Of a stretch of 30,470 nt of DNA, positions 22,053 through 30,126 are shown one piece after another (the stretch's first letter is position 1; each line of letters opens with the position of its first letter). Origin of the DNA: FEN-680 sp036781505 (lineage in GTDB: Bacteria > Actinomycetota > Geothermincolia > Fen-727 > Anoxymicrobiaceae); assembly GCA_036781505.1 (NCBI GenBank), contig DAIQAV010000002.1, positions 1-30,470 on the forward strand, written 5' to 3'. The position numbers and the translations under genes were made by a program. The notes under the pieces were generated by a model. The model made no database searches, was not told the origin of the DNA, and worked only from the letters and a program-made list of their open reading frames with translations.

Positions 22053-23750
22053 TCAATCGCTCCAGTGGTACTGATCGCGCAGCGAGTAAGCCTCCGCCAG
22101 CACCTTGTCGAAGCGCGCCTGGTCCGCCACCGGCTTAGCGATCATCCTGGTGCATAGCTCCATCTGCTCAGCCGTGCTGCTGGTCTTTGAGTACAGCTCC
22201 AGGGCGTACTTGGAGAAGTCGCGCACCATGAAGTCGAATATCTGGTCCACCAGCTCATCGTAGACCCCGTAGATCTTGGCGTTCTCCAGTATGAGCTGGC
22301 CGTACGCCACCAGCGTGAACAGCTCGCCCAGCGTCAGCAACCAGCCGATGTCCTTCTTCTGCCCCTCGGTGGGCGGCGCGGCCAGCAGCATCTGCTTGAG
22401 CACCTCGATCTGCCCCTTGAAGACGTTCACGTTGGGCAGGTCGAGTGAGCCGTACGCGATCTGGTAGTCGTGGAACTGGATCTTGCCGAGCCCCTTGGTC
22501 GCGCCCTGCTGGAACAGGAAGTCGTCGTTCGCCGCGTCCATCCGTTTGCCTATCTCCGGGAAGCTGCCGGGGTTGAAGAAGTAGTTCGGCATGAACTTGA
22601 TTATGAGAGCCATGTTGACGTGCACTGTCCCCTCGAGCTTGGGAAGCGCCCGTATGTCGCGCACGCCCTGCTCGAAGTACATGTCCTGCTCGAAGCCCTT
22701 CGCCGCGATGACGTCCCACAGCAGGTTCATGACCTCCTCGCCCTGGGTGGTGACCTTCATCTTCACCATCGGGTTGTAGAGCAGGTAGCGCCTGTCCTCG
22801 ACCGAGGCCGACCGCATGTAGTCGGCGGCCCGCAGCGCGAACAGCTTCATCGCGACCAGGCGGGTGTAAGCGTCGTTGAAGAGCTGCTTGATGTGGGGGA
22901 AGTCGGTGACGTAGTGGTCGTAGAGGAACCTGCCCGCGGCGTGATCGATGGCTTCGTAGAACGAGTGGGTGCACATGCCGATGGAGGCCCAGCCGAGATT
23001 GAACTTCCCGACGTTGATGGTGTTGAGAGCCGAGTCCCAGGCGTCGCGCCCCCTGGTGAGGATGTCGGCGTCCGCGATTGGATAGTCGTGCAGGGCGTAC
23101 TCGGCCACGAAGTTCTGCGAGTTGACGATGTTCTTGACGACCTCGTAGCCACCGCCCTCCGAGCTGACCACAAAGAAGACGTAGTCGCCGGTGTCCGTGA
23201 GCTTGCCGAAGGTCGAGACCAGCGCCGCCTTGTTGGCGTTGCCGATATAGTATTTTCGGCCATCGGCCTCGTACTTCCCGTCACCGAGTGGCTTGAGCGC
23301 CATCGAGGTCGAATACAGGTCCGCGCCATGCTCTTTCTCGGAGAGGCCGAACGCGAAGATGCCGCCCTGCGCCAGCAGCTCCGCCGTCTTCTTCTTTACC
23401 GCCTCGTTCTGGCCCATCCAGATCGGCCCCAGGCCCAGGATCGATACCTGCCATGTGTACCAGTAGTTCAGGCCATAGAACGACGTGATCTCGTTGAAGC
23501 CGCAGTTGCGCCAGGTGTCCCAGCGCGCGTTCGGGCCGAGGGCGTACGGCGTCGGCGTGAGCAGGTCGGAGAACACCTTCTCGTCCTTCTGAAAGTCGAG
23601 GAACTCCTGGTACCAGGCGCGCTCGTGGTCGTCCTTCTTGAGTTGTCCACGTCCCCTTGACTCGAAGAAGTCGATGGTCTTGAGCATGATCTCCCTGGAT
23701 CGCTCGTCCGGGTACTCGGTCTGGTATTTCTTGGGATTCATGAGGATCAT
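22053..23750 (-). CDS. Acyl-CoA dehydrogenase family protein, long form
   Basis: The 565-residue flavoprotein has the FAD/substrate block FAFGLSEKEHGADLYSTSMA and the KYYIGNANKAALVSTFGK strand (equivalent to the usual GxKxFITNG). A helical C-terminal domain of the acyl-CoA dehydrogenase fold follows (KMKVTTQGEEVMNLLWDVIA). At 565 residues it is longer than the usual 380-400, like the bacterial FadE-type forms with extra C-terminal helices. It should oxidise an acyl-CoA at the alpha-beta bond using electron-transferring flavoprotein, with substrate length unknown. The ATG at 23750 follows AAAGGA. No ETF genes are adjacent. It is divergent from the amidohydrolase across 167 bases. Confidence 0.85.
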   Translation of the reverse strand: MILMNPKKYQTEYPDERSREIMLKTIDFFESRGRGQLKKDDHERAWYQEFLDFQKDEKVFSDLLTPTPYALGPNARWDTWRNCGFNEITSFYGLNYWYTWQVSILGLGPIWMGQNEAVKKKTAELLAQGGIFAFGLSEKEHGADLYSTSMALKPLGDGKYEADGRKYYIGNANKAALVSTFGKLTDTGDYVFFVVSSEGGGYEVVKNIVNSQNFVAEYALHDYPIADADILTRGRDAWDSALNTINVGKFNLGWASIGMCTHSFYEAIDHAAGRFLYDHYVTDFPHIKQLFNDAYTRLVAMKLFALRAADYMRSASVEDRRYLLYNPMVKMKVTTQGEEVMNLLWDVIAAKGFEQDMYFEQGVRDIRALPKLEGTVHVNMALIIKFMPNYFFNPGSFPEIGKRMDAANDDFLFQQGATKGLGKIQFHDYQIAYGSLDLPNVNVFKGQIEVLKQMLLAAPPTEGQKKDIGWLLTLGELFTLVAYGQLILENAKIYGVYDELVDQIFDFMVRDFSKYALELYSKTSSTAEQMELCTRMIAKPVADQARFDKVLAEAYSLRDQYHWSD

Positions 23751-23917
23751 GTCTTGATTCCTTTCGACGAGGCATGCGCCGGCCTGTTCAGGCGAATAGC
23801 ATATCTTGAAGGTGGTACGCCCGGCAACATTGCGCGGCCTTCCGGCGCGCGCCCCGGCTGCAGGCGCACACGGTCCGATCAGATGTAGAATGTGCTCGTC
23901 ATATCCCGGGGGCAGAA

Positions 23918-24823
23918 ATGGGTAGAGATAAAACAGAAGCCTCAAGCGCCATTATCGACTCGCACGTCCACGTGATTCCGCCTGCGAGGACCGCGAGCCT
24001 GGTGCGCTGGATCAAGCGCGCGTTCCCCGAGCACCCGTCCCGCGAAGACATCACGCCCGAAGAGATGCTGGCGGAGCTTCGCGCATGCGGTGTCGTCCGA
24101 GCGTTCAACTTCGTGTTCCCACTGAAGGAGGAAGAAACGGCCAGCCTCAACGCCTTCAGCCGCGATATCGCGCTCCGGTTCCCGATGCTGGTGCCGTTCG
24201 GCTCCATGCACGTGGAAACCCCGCGCAAGGCCGAGGTGGCCGAGTACTGCCTGACAGAGCTGGGCCTCGCCGGAATAAAGATCCATCCCTACGCCCAGAG
24301 GTTCGAGGTCTTCTGCCGGGAGTTCGAGCCGCTTTTCGAGACTCTGTCCAGGTTCGGCCGACCGTTCGTCGTCCACACGGGCTTCGATGACTTCTACAAC
24401 CGGACACAGGACCTCGACTACCTGCGCAGGATCCTCGACCGCTATCCCGAGATGCCGGTCGTGCTGGTGCATTCACTTTTCCCGCGGTTAGGTCTCGCCC
24501 TCGAGCTGCTCCGACTGCACCCGAAGGTCTATCTCGACATGACGAACGTGCCGTCATCTATCAGGCTGTATCAGAGAGCGCCGGAGCTGTTCGCGGGACA
24601 GCAAGACGCGACCGGCCTGGACAGTGAGATGGAGAACTTCGAGCGGCTCCTGGCGGATTGGCACGAGCGAATCATGTTCGGCACGGATCACCCGGTGGGT
24701 ATGGGTTCACCGGAGCAGATATTCGCGGACCTGGCAAGCTTCGAGATGACAGCCGAGGCGATGGACAATATCCTGTACGCGACCGCGACTCGTTTTCTAC
24801 ACGACGAGTGCGGCATCGATTGA
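23918..24823 (+). CDS. Amidohydrolase family TIM-barrel hydrolase
   Basis: The 301-residue metal-dependent hydrolase of the Amidohydro_2 type begins with the metal motif IIDSHVHVI (H16, H18). The conserved GLAGIKIHPYAQRF (lysine and histidine), FVVHTGFDD, VLVHSLFPRLG and GTDHPVGMG (the final Asp) blocks follow. This family includes decarboxylases and carboxylate hydrolases such as ACMSD- and gamma-resorcylate-type enzymes. I cannot select between hydrolysis and decarboxylation. It lies 12 bases ahead of the DUF3795 gene, which has its own AAAGGAG, so they are probably co-transcribed. No known degradation pathway is next to it. Confidence 0.85.
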   Translation: MGRDKTEASSAIIDSHVHVIPPARTASLVRWIKRAFPEHPSREDITPEEMLAELRACGVVRAFNFVFPLKEEETASLNAFSRDIALRFPMLVPFGSMHVETPRKAEVAEYCLTELGLAGIKIHPYAQRFEVFCREFEPLFETLSRFGRPFVVHTGFDDFYNRTQDLDYLRRILDRYPEMPVVLVHSLFPRLGLALELLRLHPKVYLDMTNVPSSIRLYQRAPELFAGQQDATGLDSEMENFERLLADWHERIMFGTDHPVGMGSPEQIFADLASFEMTAEAMDNILYATATRFLHDECGID

Positions 24824-24835
24824 AAGGAGACGGCG

Positions 24836-25291
24836 ATGGAGGCCAATCCCAACTGGCTCGCCCCCTGCGGCCTGTACTGCGGCGTTTGCGGGATCATGTA
24901 CGCGACCCGCGACGACAACCCCAAGTTCGCGGAGAAGCTCGCGACCGTCTACAACCTGCCCGTCGAGGAGATCCACTGCGCGGGATGCCTGGCGGAAGGC
25001 GAAGAAGTTTTCGCCTACTGCCGGGTCTGCCCGATAAAGTCGTGCGTCTCCGCCAGGGGATACAAGGGTTGCAACGAGTGCGACGACTGGCCGTGCGAGA
25101 GCATCGAGAAGTTCCCGATGCCCGTGGGCAAGAAGGTCATCATGCGCGCGGTCCCGCACTGGCGCGAGGTCGGCACCGAGCAGTGGGTCGACGACGAGGA
25201 GGCCAGGTACGTCTGCCCCTCGTGCGGGGCGGAGCTGTTCAGGGGCGCCAAGAGATGCCGACAGTGCAAGGAGCCCGTGGACGCCGATTGA
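24836..25291 (+). CDS. DUF3795 domain protein with C-terminal zinc ribbon
   Basis: The 151-residue cysteine-rich protein opens LAPCGLYCGVCGIMYATRDD, the hallmark of the DUF3795 family. A CAGCLAEGEEVFAYCRVCPI block and CNECDDWPC follow. It ends with a separate zinc ribbon (YVCPSCGAELFRGAKRCRQC). DUF3795 proteins are common in anaerobes and have no assigned function; the cysteine count suggests metal binding. The ATG follows AAAGGAG. It is downstream of the amidohydrolase, in the same direction. A palindrome lies immediately after the stop, between this gene and the convergent protease. Confidence 0.88.
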   Translation: MEANPNWLAPCGLYCGVCGIMYATRDDNPKFAEKLATVYNLPVEEIHCAGCLAEGEEVFAYCRVCPIKSCVSARGYKGCNECDDWPCESIEKFPMPVGKKVIMRAVPHWREVGTEQWVDDEEARYVCPSCGAELFRGAKRCRQCKEPVDAD

Positions 25292-25293
25292 AA

Positions 25294-25324
25294 ATGCCTG
25301 AAGGGGACAGTCCCCATTTGGCAT
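25294..25324. terminator. GGGGACAGTCCCC palindrome between convergent genes
   Basis: GGGGAC-A-GTCCCC (25303-25315) sits inside an extended arm pair ATGCC ... GGCAT (25294-25324), flanked by TGAA and ATTT. It lies between the convergent DUF3795 and protease genes and matches the palindrome at 14874. It could act as a two-way terminator. Its recurrence between genes suggests membership of a short dispersed repeat family. Confidence 0.5.
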
Positions 25325-25333
25325 CATGTGCCG

Positions 25334-26380
25334 CTAGGCGGCTTTCTTCTGCTCGGGGATCACCGGGATCTCGAGCCTCTTGGTCCTTCTCAGCACCGTG
25401 AGGGTGGACTCCACGCCGATCTGTTCCTCGGTCAGCAGCAGGTGCAGGTCGTCGATGCCGTTGATCGGGTGGTCTCCGTAGCCCACTATCATGTCGCCGT
25501 CCTTTAGCCCCGCCTTCGCCGCCGGACCGCCCGGCTCGACCTGGGTCACCAGGAAGCCGGTCTCCACCTCCAGCCCGTGGAACCGCACGATGCGCCGCAG
25601 GATCGGCGCGCTCTGCCCCAGCAGGCCCAGGTAGCTCCGCTTGATCTCCCCGAACCTCATCAGGCGCGTAGCCACGAACTTCGCGGTGTTGATGGCGATC
25701 GCGAAGCATATGCCCTGCGCGGGCAGGATGATAGCCGTGTTGATGCCGATGACCTCTCCGCGCGTATTGACCAGCGGCCCACCCGAGTTGCCGGGGTTGA
25801 GCGCGGCGTCGGTCTGGATGACGTCGTCGATGAGGCGCCCGGACTGCGACCGCAGCGACCTGCCCAGCGCGCTCACCACGCCCGCGGTGACCGAGCATTG
25901 GAAGCTGTAAGGATTGCCGACGGCAACGACCAACTGCCCCACCTTCAGCCGGCTGGAGTCGCCAAGCGTGACCGGCCTGAGTCCGTTGGCGCTTATCCTT
26001 ATGACCGCGGTGTCGGAGTCGGGGTCGTCGCCGACCACGTCGGCTTTGCATACGTTGCCGTCCGCCAGCGTCACCTCCATCGCCGCGCAGTTCTGCACGA
26101 CGTGCGAGTTGGTGAGGATGAACCCGTCATTGGTGAAGACGAAACCGGACCCGGTCCCGCGCATCTCCCTGGGAACGGGCCTGCCGTCGGGCATCGATTT
26201 CGGCATCACCGAGATGTTGACGACCGAGGGGCTCACCGCTTCGGAGGCGCCGATGACGGCGCGCGAGTACGCGTCCAGCAGGTCGGTCTCTTCCACGGCG
26301 TCGCCGAGGACAGAGGGAGCCGCCGCTTCCTCGAGGCCCGTGTCCGCTATGAGTTTCAGGTCTGGCTTTGTCTCATGCAT
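25334..26380 (-). CDS. HtrA/DegP-type serine protease with PDZ, no membrane anchor
   Basis: The product of about 348 residues has the trypsin-like catalytic triad H93 (TNSHVV), D123 (DSDTAV) and S199 (NPGNSGGP). GSGFVFTNDGFILTNSHV and the VGNPYSFQCSVTAGVVS loop are as in HtrA. A PDZ domain begins at about residue 245 (VTQVEPGGPAAKAGLKDGD). Most bacterial HtrA proteins carry a signal peptide or membrane helix, and none is visible here in any plausible start. It therefore seems cytoplasmic, or the true start lies elsewhere. The ATG at 26380 is favoured; a TTG at 26386 is five bases from GGAGG. Typical roles are quality control and stress proteolysis. Confidence 0.85.
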   Translation of the reverse strand: MHETKPDLKLIADTGLEEAAAPSVLGDAVEETDLLDAYSRAVIGASEAVSPSVVNISVMPKSMPDGRPVPREMRGTGSGFVFTNDGFILTNSHVVQNCAAMEVTLADGNVCKADVVGDDPDSDTAVIRISANGLRPVTLGDSSRLKVGQLVVAVGNPYSFQCSVTAGVVSALGRSLRSQSGRLIDDVIQTDAALNPGNSGGPLVNTRGEVIGINTAIILPAQGICFAIAINTAKFVATRLMRFGEIKRSYLGLLGQSAPILRRIVRFHGLEVETGFLVTQVEPGGPAAKAGLKDGDMIVGYGDHPINGIDDLHLLLTEEQIGVESTLTVLRRTKRLEIPVIPEQKKAA

Positions 26381-26633
26381 CCTCAAGCATGCCTCCGATC
26401 CTGTTTCCACGCCTCCTATTAGACGCACTTCCCGCGCCATTTCAAATGACGAAATACAACCAGCATCATGGACGGTGGCGTGGCGCCGACGTCCGTGGTC
26501 TGACCCCAAGACTTGCACGCGGCCGGTCACCGCCGCCGCATCCTACAGGAACGCGGGCTTGCTCAGCGAAGACCGTAGCATCGAGCTGGCTGGTGGGTCG
26601 ATTGCTTCGGCCCACCCGGGACGGGAGGTCAAA

Positions 26634-27242
26634 GTGGCCGCGCATCATCACAGGTTCCATCACGACGAGGCCGAGCGGCGCCGCTGGCAGGACCCCGAGG
26701 CGATCCTGGCCGGGATAGGCCTTTGCGCCGGAGACGAGTTCGTGGACGTGGGGTGCGGAGACGGCTTCTTCGCTCTGCCGGCCGCGCGGATGGTCGGGCC
26801 GGAGGGCCACGTCTACGGCGTCGACGTCGACGAAGAGTCGCTGGCTGAGCTTCGGGTGAAGGCGGACGCTGAAGGCATCGGCAACCTCACGCTGGTGACC
26901 GGCGAGGCCGAGAAGGAAGTGCTTTGCACCGCCTGCGCTGACTTCGTCTTCTTCGGGATCGACCTGCACGACTTCTACGACCAGGCGAAGGTGCTGGAGA
27001 GCGCAATGAGGATGATAAAACCCTCGGGCAAGTTGGTGGACCTCGACTGGAAGAAGCAGCCGCTCGACATGGGTCCTCCGCTCGAGATCAAGTTCTCGAT
27101 CGAGCACGCCTCGCGACTGATAGAGGACGCCGGCTTCATAGTGGTCTCGGTCAGCGAGCCCGGCCCGATGCACTACATGATCGTGGCAAGGCCCGCGGGG
27201 GGCGAGGGCAACAGCGCTGACAGGTCCGGCTCATGTAAATAG
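26634..27242 (+). CDS. Class I SAM-dependent methyltransferase (UbiE-like)
   Basis: The 202-residue methyltransferase carries motif I EFVDVGCGDGFFALPAA, motif II VYGVDVDEESLAELR, the FVFFGIDLHDFYDQAKV stretch and GKLVDLDWKKQPLDMG, all typical of the UbiE/COQ5-like group. The N-terminus (HHHRFHHDEAERRRWQDPEA) is like that of members that methylate small molecules. The substrate is unknown. The GTG at 26634 follows GGGAGG with a five-base gap. It stands alone between the protease (divergent, 253 bases away, no gene recognised in between) and the beta-keto acid cleavage gene (convergent, 22 bases away). Confidence 0.85.
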   Translation: MAAHHHRFHHDEAERRRWQDPEAILAGIGLCAGDEFVDVGCGDGFFALPAARMVGPEGHVYGVDVDEESLAELRVKADAEGIGNLTLVTGEAEKEVLCTACADFVFFGIDLHDFYDQAKVLESAMRMIKPSGKLVDLDWKKQPLDMGPPLEIKFSIEHASRLIEDAGFIVVSVSEPGPMHYMIVARPAGGEGNSADRSGSCK

Positions 27243-27264
27243 GCGTCCCGCTCGCCAACAGCGG

Positions 27265-28101
27265 TCAGATTGCGAGAATGGCCCTGGCGTCCTCCGGGGA
27301 CGCTATATCGCGCCCGAGTTCGGCGGCGAGGCGCACGACCCTCTCCACCAACTGGGCGTTGGAGGAAGCGAGCTCTCCCCGCCTGTAGTAGATGTTATCC
27401 TCGAGGCCGACGCGCGCGTGGCCGCCCGTCAGTATTGCCATTGCGCTCATGGGGAGCTGCGCCTTCCCTATCCCCGAGACGTTGAACTTCGCGCCCTCCG
27501 GCAGGTGGTCGATCATGGTGTTGAGGTTGCGTGGAGTACCCGGATAGCCTCCCATGCCGCCGACGCCCATCACGAAGTTCACGTAGTAAGGCTGGCGCAC
27601 CAGTTCCTTCTCGATCAGGTTCTCGACCTCCCCGAACATCGCCGGGCTGTAGACCTCCATCTCCGGCTTGATGCCGCGCTCCAGCATCGCCACCGCGAAC
27701 GCTTCGATCTCCGAGCGCCGGTTTACGAAGTCAACCTCTTCGACTCCTTCGGGCCCCGGGACGAAGAAGACCACGGTGCCCATGTTCAGCGAGGCCATGT
27801 CCGGTCCGGTGTCGAGCGAGAGGATACGCTGGGCGACAGGGATCCCGGCGTCGCCGGTGGTGTCCTGGATGAGAAGCGGGCAGCGGCTGCGGATGCCCTC
27901 GTTGATCTCCCTGAAGATATCGAGCTCGGCCACTCCCCTGCCGACGGCGTCGCGCGCGTGCAGGTGCACGATCGACGCCCCGGCGTTCCAGCATTCGACC
28001 GCGGCGTCTACTATCTCGCCCGGCTGCTCGGGCAGCGCCGGATTGGCTTGCTTGCCGTGCATCCCGCCGGTGAGCGCGGCCGTGATAATAAGCTTCTCCA
28101 T
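27265..28101 (-). CDS. Beta-keto acid cleavage enzyme (Kce/BKACE, DUF849 family)
   Basis: The 278-residue TIM-barrel enzyme has the BKACE zinc site VHLHARD (H46, H48). PLLIQDTTGD, SLNMGTVVFF, NFVMGVGGMGG and the late signature GGHARVGLEDNIYYRRGELA are typical of the family. Such enzymes condense a beta-keto acid with acetyl-CoA, releasing an acyl-CoA and acetoacetate; Kce itself acts on 3-keto-5-aminohexanoate in lysine fermentation. Without kdd/kamA-type neighbours the keto acid here is unknown. The ATG at 28101 follows AGGAAGGG. Its start abuts the end of the acyl-CoA synthetase, so it is in the same operon. Confidence 0.92.
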   Translation of the reverse strand: MEKLIITAALTGGMHGKQANPALPEQPGEIVDAAVECWNAGASIVHLHARDAVGRGVAELDIFREINEGIRSRCPLLIQDTTGDAGIPVAQRILSLDTGPDMASLNMGTVVFFVPGPEGVEEVDFVNRRSEIEAFAVAMLERGIKPEMEVYSPAMFGEVENLIEKELVRQPYYVNFVMGVGGMGGYPGTPRNLNTMIDHLPEGAKFNVSGIGKAQLPMSAMAILTGGHARVGLEDNIYYRRGELASSNAQLVERVVRLAAELGRDIASPEDARAILAI

Positions 28102-30028
28102 CTATCTACCCTTCCTGATCCTGCCCCAGTCGACGAGCGCCGAAGCCGCCGCGACCCACTGCGTGACGTCTCCAAGCACAGGCACCCCGACTTCTTCCAG
28201 CGCGCGCGACATCCTCCTGGTGTACGGGCCGCCTGCGGCGCAGCCGACGATCGGCTTTTCCGCGGCGCGGCTGAGTGCGGCCACGCGCTCGACGATGCTC
28301 TCGTCCAGCGGCGTGTCCTGGAACACGAAGAAGGGCATGATGATGTCGACCCTGGGGTCGCCGAGGAGCGTGCGTATGACGAACTCGTAGTCCTCCGCTG
28401 AAGCCGAGCCGGTGACGTCCACCGGGTTCTCGACCAGGTAGAAGAACGAGAAGTGGTCGCGCATAGCCCTGACCGACGCGCGCGTGAGCTTGACCGGCTC
28501 CAGGCCGCTCGCGGGGAAGAGATCGAGCGCGTTGACCATCGGCCCCGCGCCGTTGGAGAGCATCGCCGCGCGAGGCCCGCCCGCCGGCGGCTGCAGCGAG
28601 AGCGCCAGGCAGGCCTCGAAGAGCTCGTGGAAGCTGTCTGTGGTGATGATGCCAGCCTGGCGGAGGACCCCCTGGTAGACTTCGTAGACCCCGCCGTAGG
28701 CGCCGGTGTGCGACACGGCCGCCGTCGCCGAGCGCGCGTTCCTGCCGGTCTTGAAGACCACCACCGGCCCCGCTCTGCGTGATGAAGCTCATCGGTCCCG
28801 CAGGCGGACGCAGCAGGCGCTCGTGGCTGTGGAAGAAGGAGTCGAACCTGCTGGCCCCGTCGAACGCCCCGATGCAGTTAGGGCCGACGATCCGCACGTC
28901 CAGCTCGCCCGAAAGCGCGGTCATCTCGCCCTCTATATCCTCGCGGTGGCCCCCCAGCTCCTTGCCGCCTCCCGACACCACCAGCATCGCGTGTGTCCCC
29001 AGGGTGGAGAGTTCCTTCATCAGCCTGGGGCCTTCGGCGAGGTCCACTACCATCACCGCGAGCTCCGGCGCCTCGGGGAGCGAAGCCAGAGACGGGTAGC
29101 ATTTCACGCCCATGATGTCCGCGCGGTTGGGGTTGATGGGATAGATGCGCCCCTTGAACTGGTAGTTAACCAGCGAGTCGACGATGACGTTGCCAATCTT
29201 GCCGGCGCTCGCTGATGCGCCGATCACCGCGACGCTTTGAGGGTTGAAGAACGATTCCAGGTGTTCGGTGCGTGGCCGGCCGGACTTGATCGCCCCGGGG
29301 TGGACCGCATCGGACAGCACCACCTTGGCGTCCACCACCACGGCGCCTGAGGCCGTGACTATGACGGGATTAAAATCGGCACTCTCGAGGTACGGCGCTA
29401 TATCCGCGCCGAGCTTCGCTATATTGAGGATGCAGTCCTCGAGGGCCTTGACGTCGCACGGCTGCGAGCCACGGAAGCCTTCGAGCAGTGCTCTGCCCTC
29501 GAGCCCGGCCAGCATGTCCTTCACCTGCGCGCGGTTCACAGGGAGCATCCGGAAAGCCACGTCGGCCAGCAGGTCAGTGTATATGCCGCCGGTGCCGACC
29601 ATGAGCACCGGCCCGAAGTGAGGGTCGTTTTGCAGACCGACGATGATCTCGACGCCGGGCGGGACCTGCCGCTCGACCAGCACTCCCTCGAAGCCGTCGT
29701 GGCGCATCGAGTCGTTCGCCCGGGCCCGCATCTCCCCGAATTCGCGGCGCAGCTCGCCCGGCGACGATATGCCGAGCTTGACCGCCCCCACCTCGGTCTT
29801 GTGGAGCATGCGGTCGGAGGAGACCTTGAGCACGACCGGGTAGCCGGCCTCGGCCGCGGCCTTTGAGGCCTCCTGTTGAGTCTTGACCACGCGCCCCGCG
29901 GGCACGTCGACTCCGCGCCGCACGAGCCACGCTTTGACCATCGCCTCGGGGAACGCTATGCCGCTACGCGCCTTTATCGACTGGTAGGCGGCAGCGACCT
30001 CGTGGTTATTGCTGTCTCTCTTTGCCAT
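28102..30028 (-). pseudogene. ADP-forming acyl-CoA synthetase, broken by internal deletion and frame change
   Basis: The N-terminal part (30028 down to about 28771) begins with an ATP-grasp domain (AGYPVVLKVSSDRMLHKTEV, about residues 15-225). A CoA-binding Rossmann domain follows (FFNPQSVAVIGASASAGKIG, about 265-370), and it reads in order to GPMSFITQSG. The family then normally continues for about 70 residues (second CoA-ligase subdomain) before PVVVFKTGRN. Here TQSG runs directly into PVVV in another frame near 28765-28771. The C-terminal part (28764-28102) then continues normally through the active-site histidine (AAVSHTGAYGG) and ends GRIRKGR. About 210 bases are missing and the frame is shifted, so the protein cannot be made whole as written. 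The apparent open reading of the first frame downstream is a shadow. The ATG follows GGGAGAG. Confidence 0.85.
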
Positions 30029-30041
30029 ATCTCTCCCAGAC

Positions 30042-30070
30042 GCAAAATAGGGGTCAAACCACTATTTTGC
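30042..30070. repeat. GCAAAATAG ... CTATTTTGC palindrome ahead of the synthetase
   Basis: Nine-base arms GCAAAATAG (30042-30050) and CTATTTTGC (30062-30070) are perfect inverted repeats around an 11-base loop. The reverse complement of the 3' end of the cupin gene carries a related GCAAAATAGGGTC, which includes its stop codon. The element is thus part of a small family of A/T-armed palindromes in the window. In the 98-base gap between the two genes it could act as a terminator or an intergenic processing hairpin. Confidence 0.6.
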
Positions 30071-30126
30071 AAAATGCAAAACAAAAGGCCGCTCGCTTCG
30101 CAAGGAATGCAAGAGGGTAATAGACC

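Noticed and set aside
26441..26633. A gene or RNA between the protease and the methyltransferase
   Set aside because: No start with a ribosome site leads to a plausible peptide and no stable structure stands out; only a GGTCTGACCCC half-palindrome near 26500 is visible.
28106..28764. The continuation of the synthetase first frame after TQSGAGGG
   Set aside because: The sequence turns Arg/Gly/His-rich with no family pattern, while the other frame gives PVVVFKTGRN and the active-site histidine. It is a shadow kept open by high GC.
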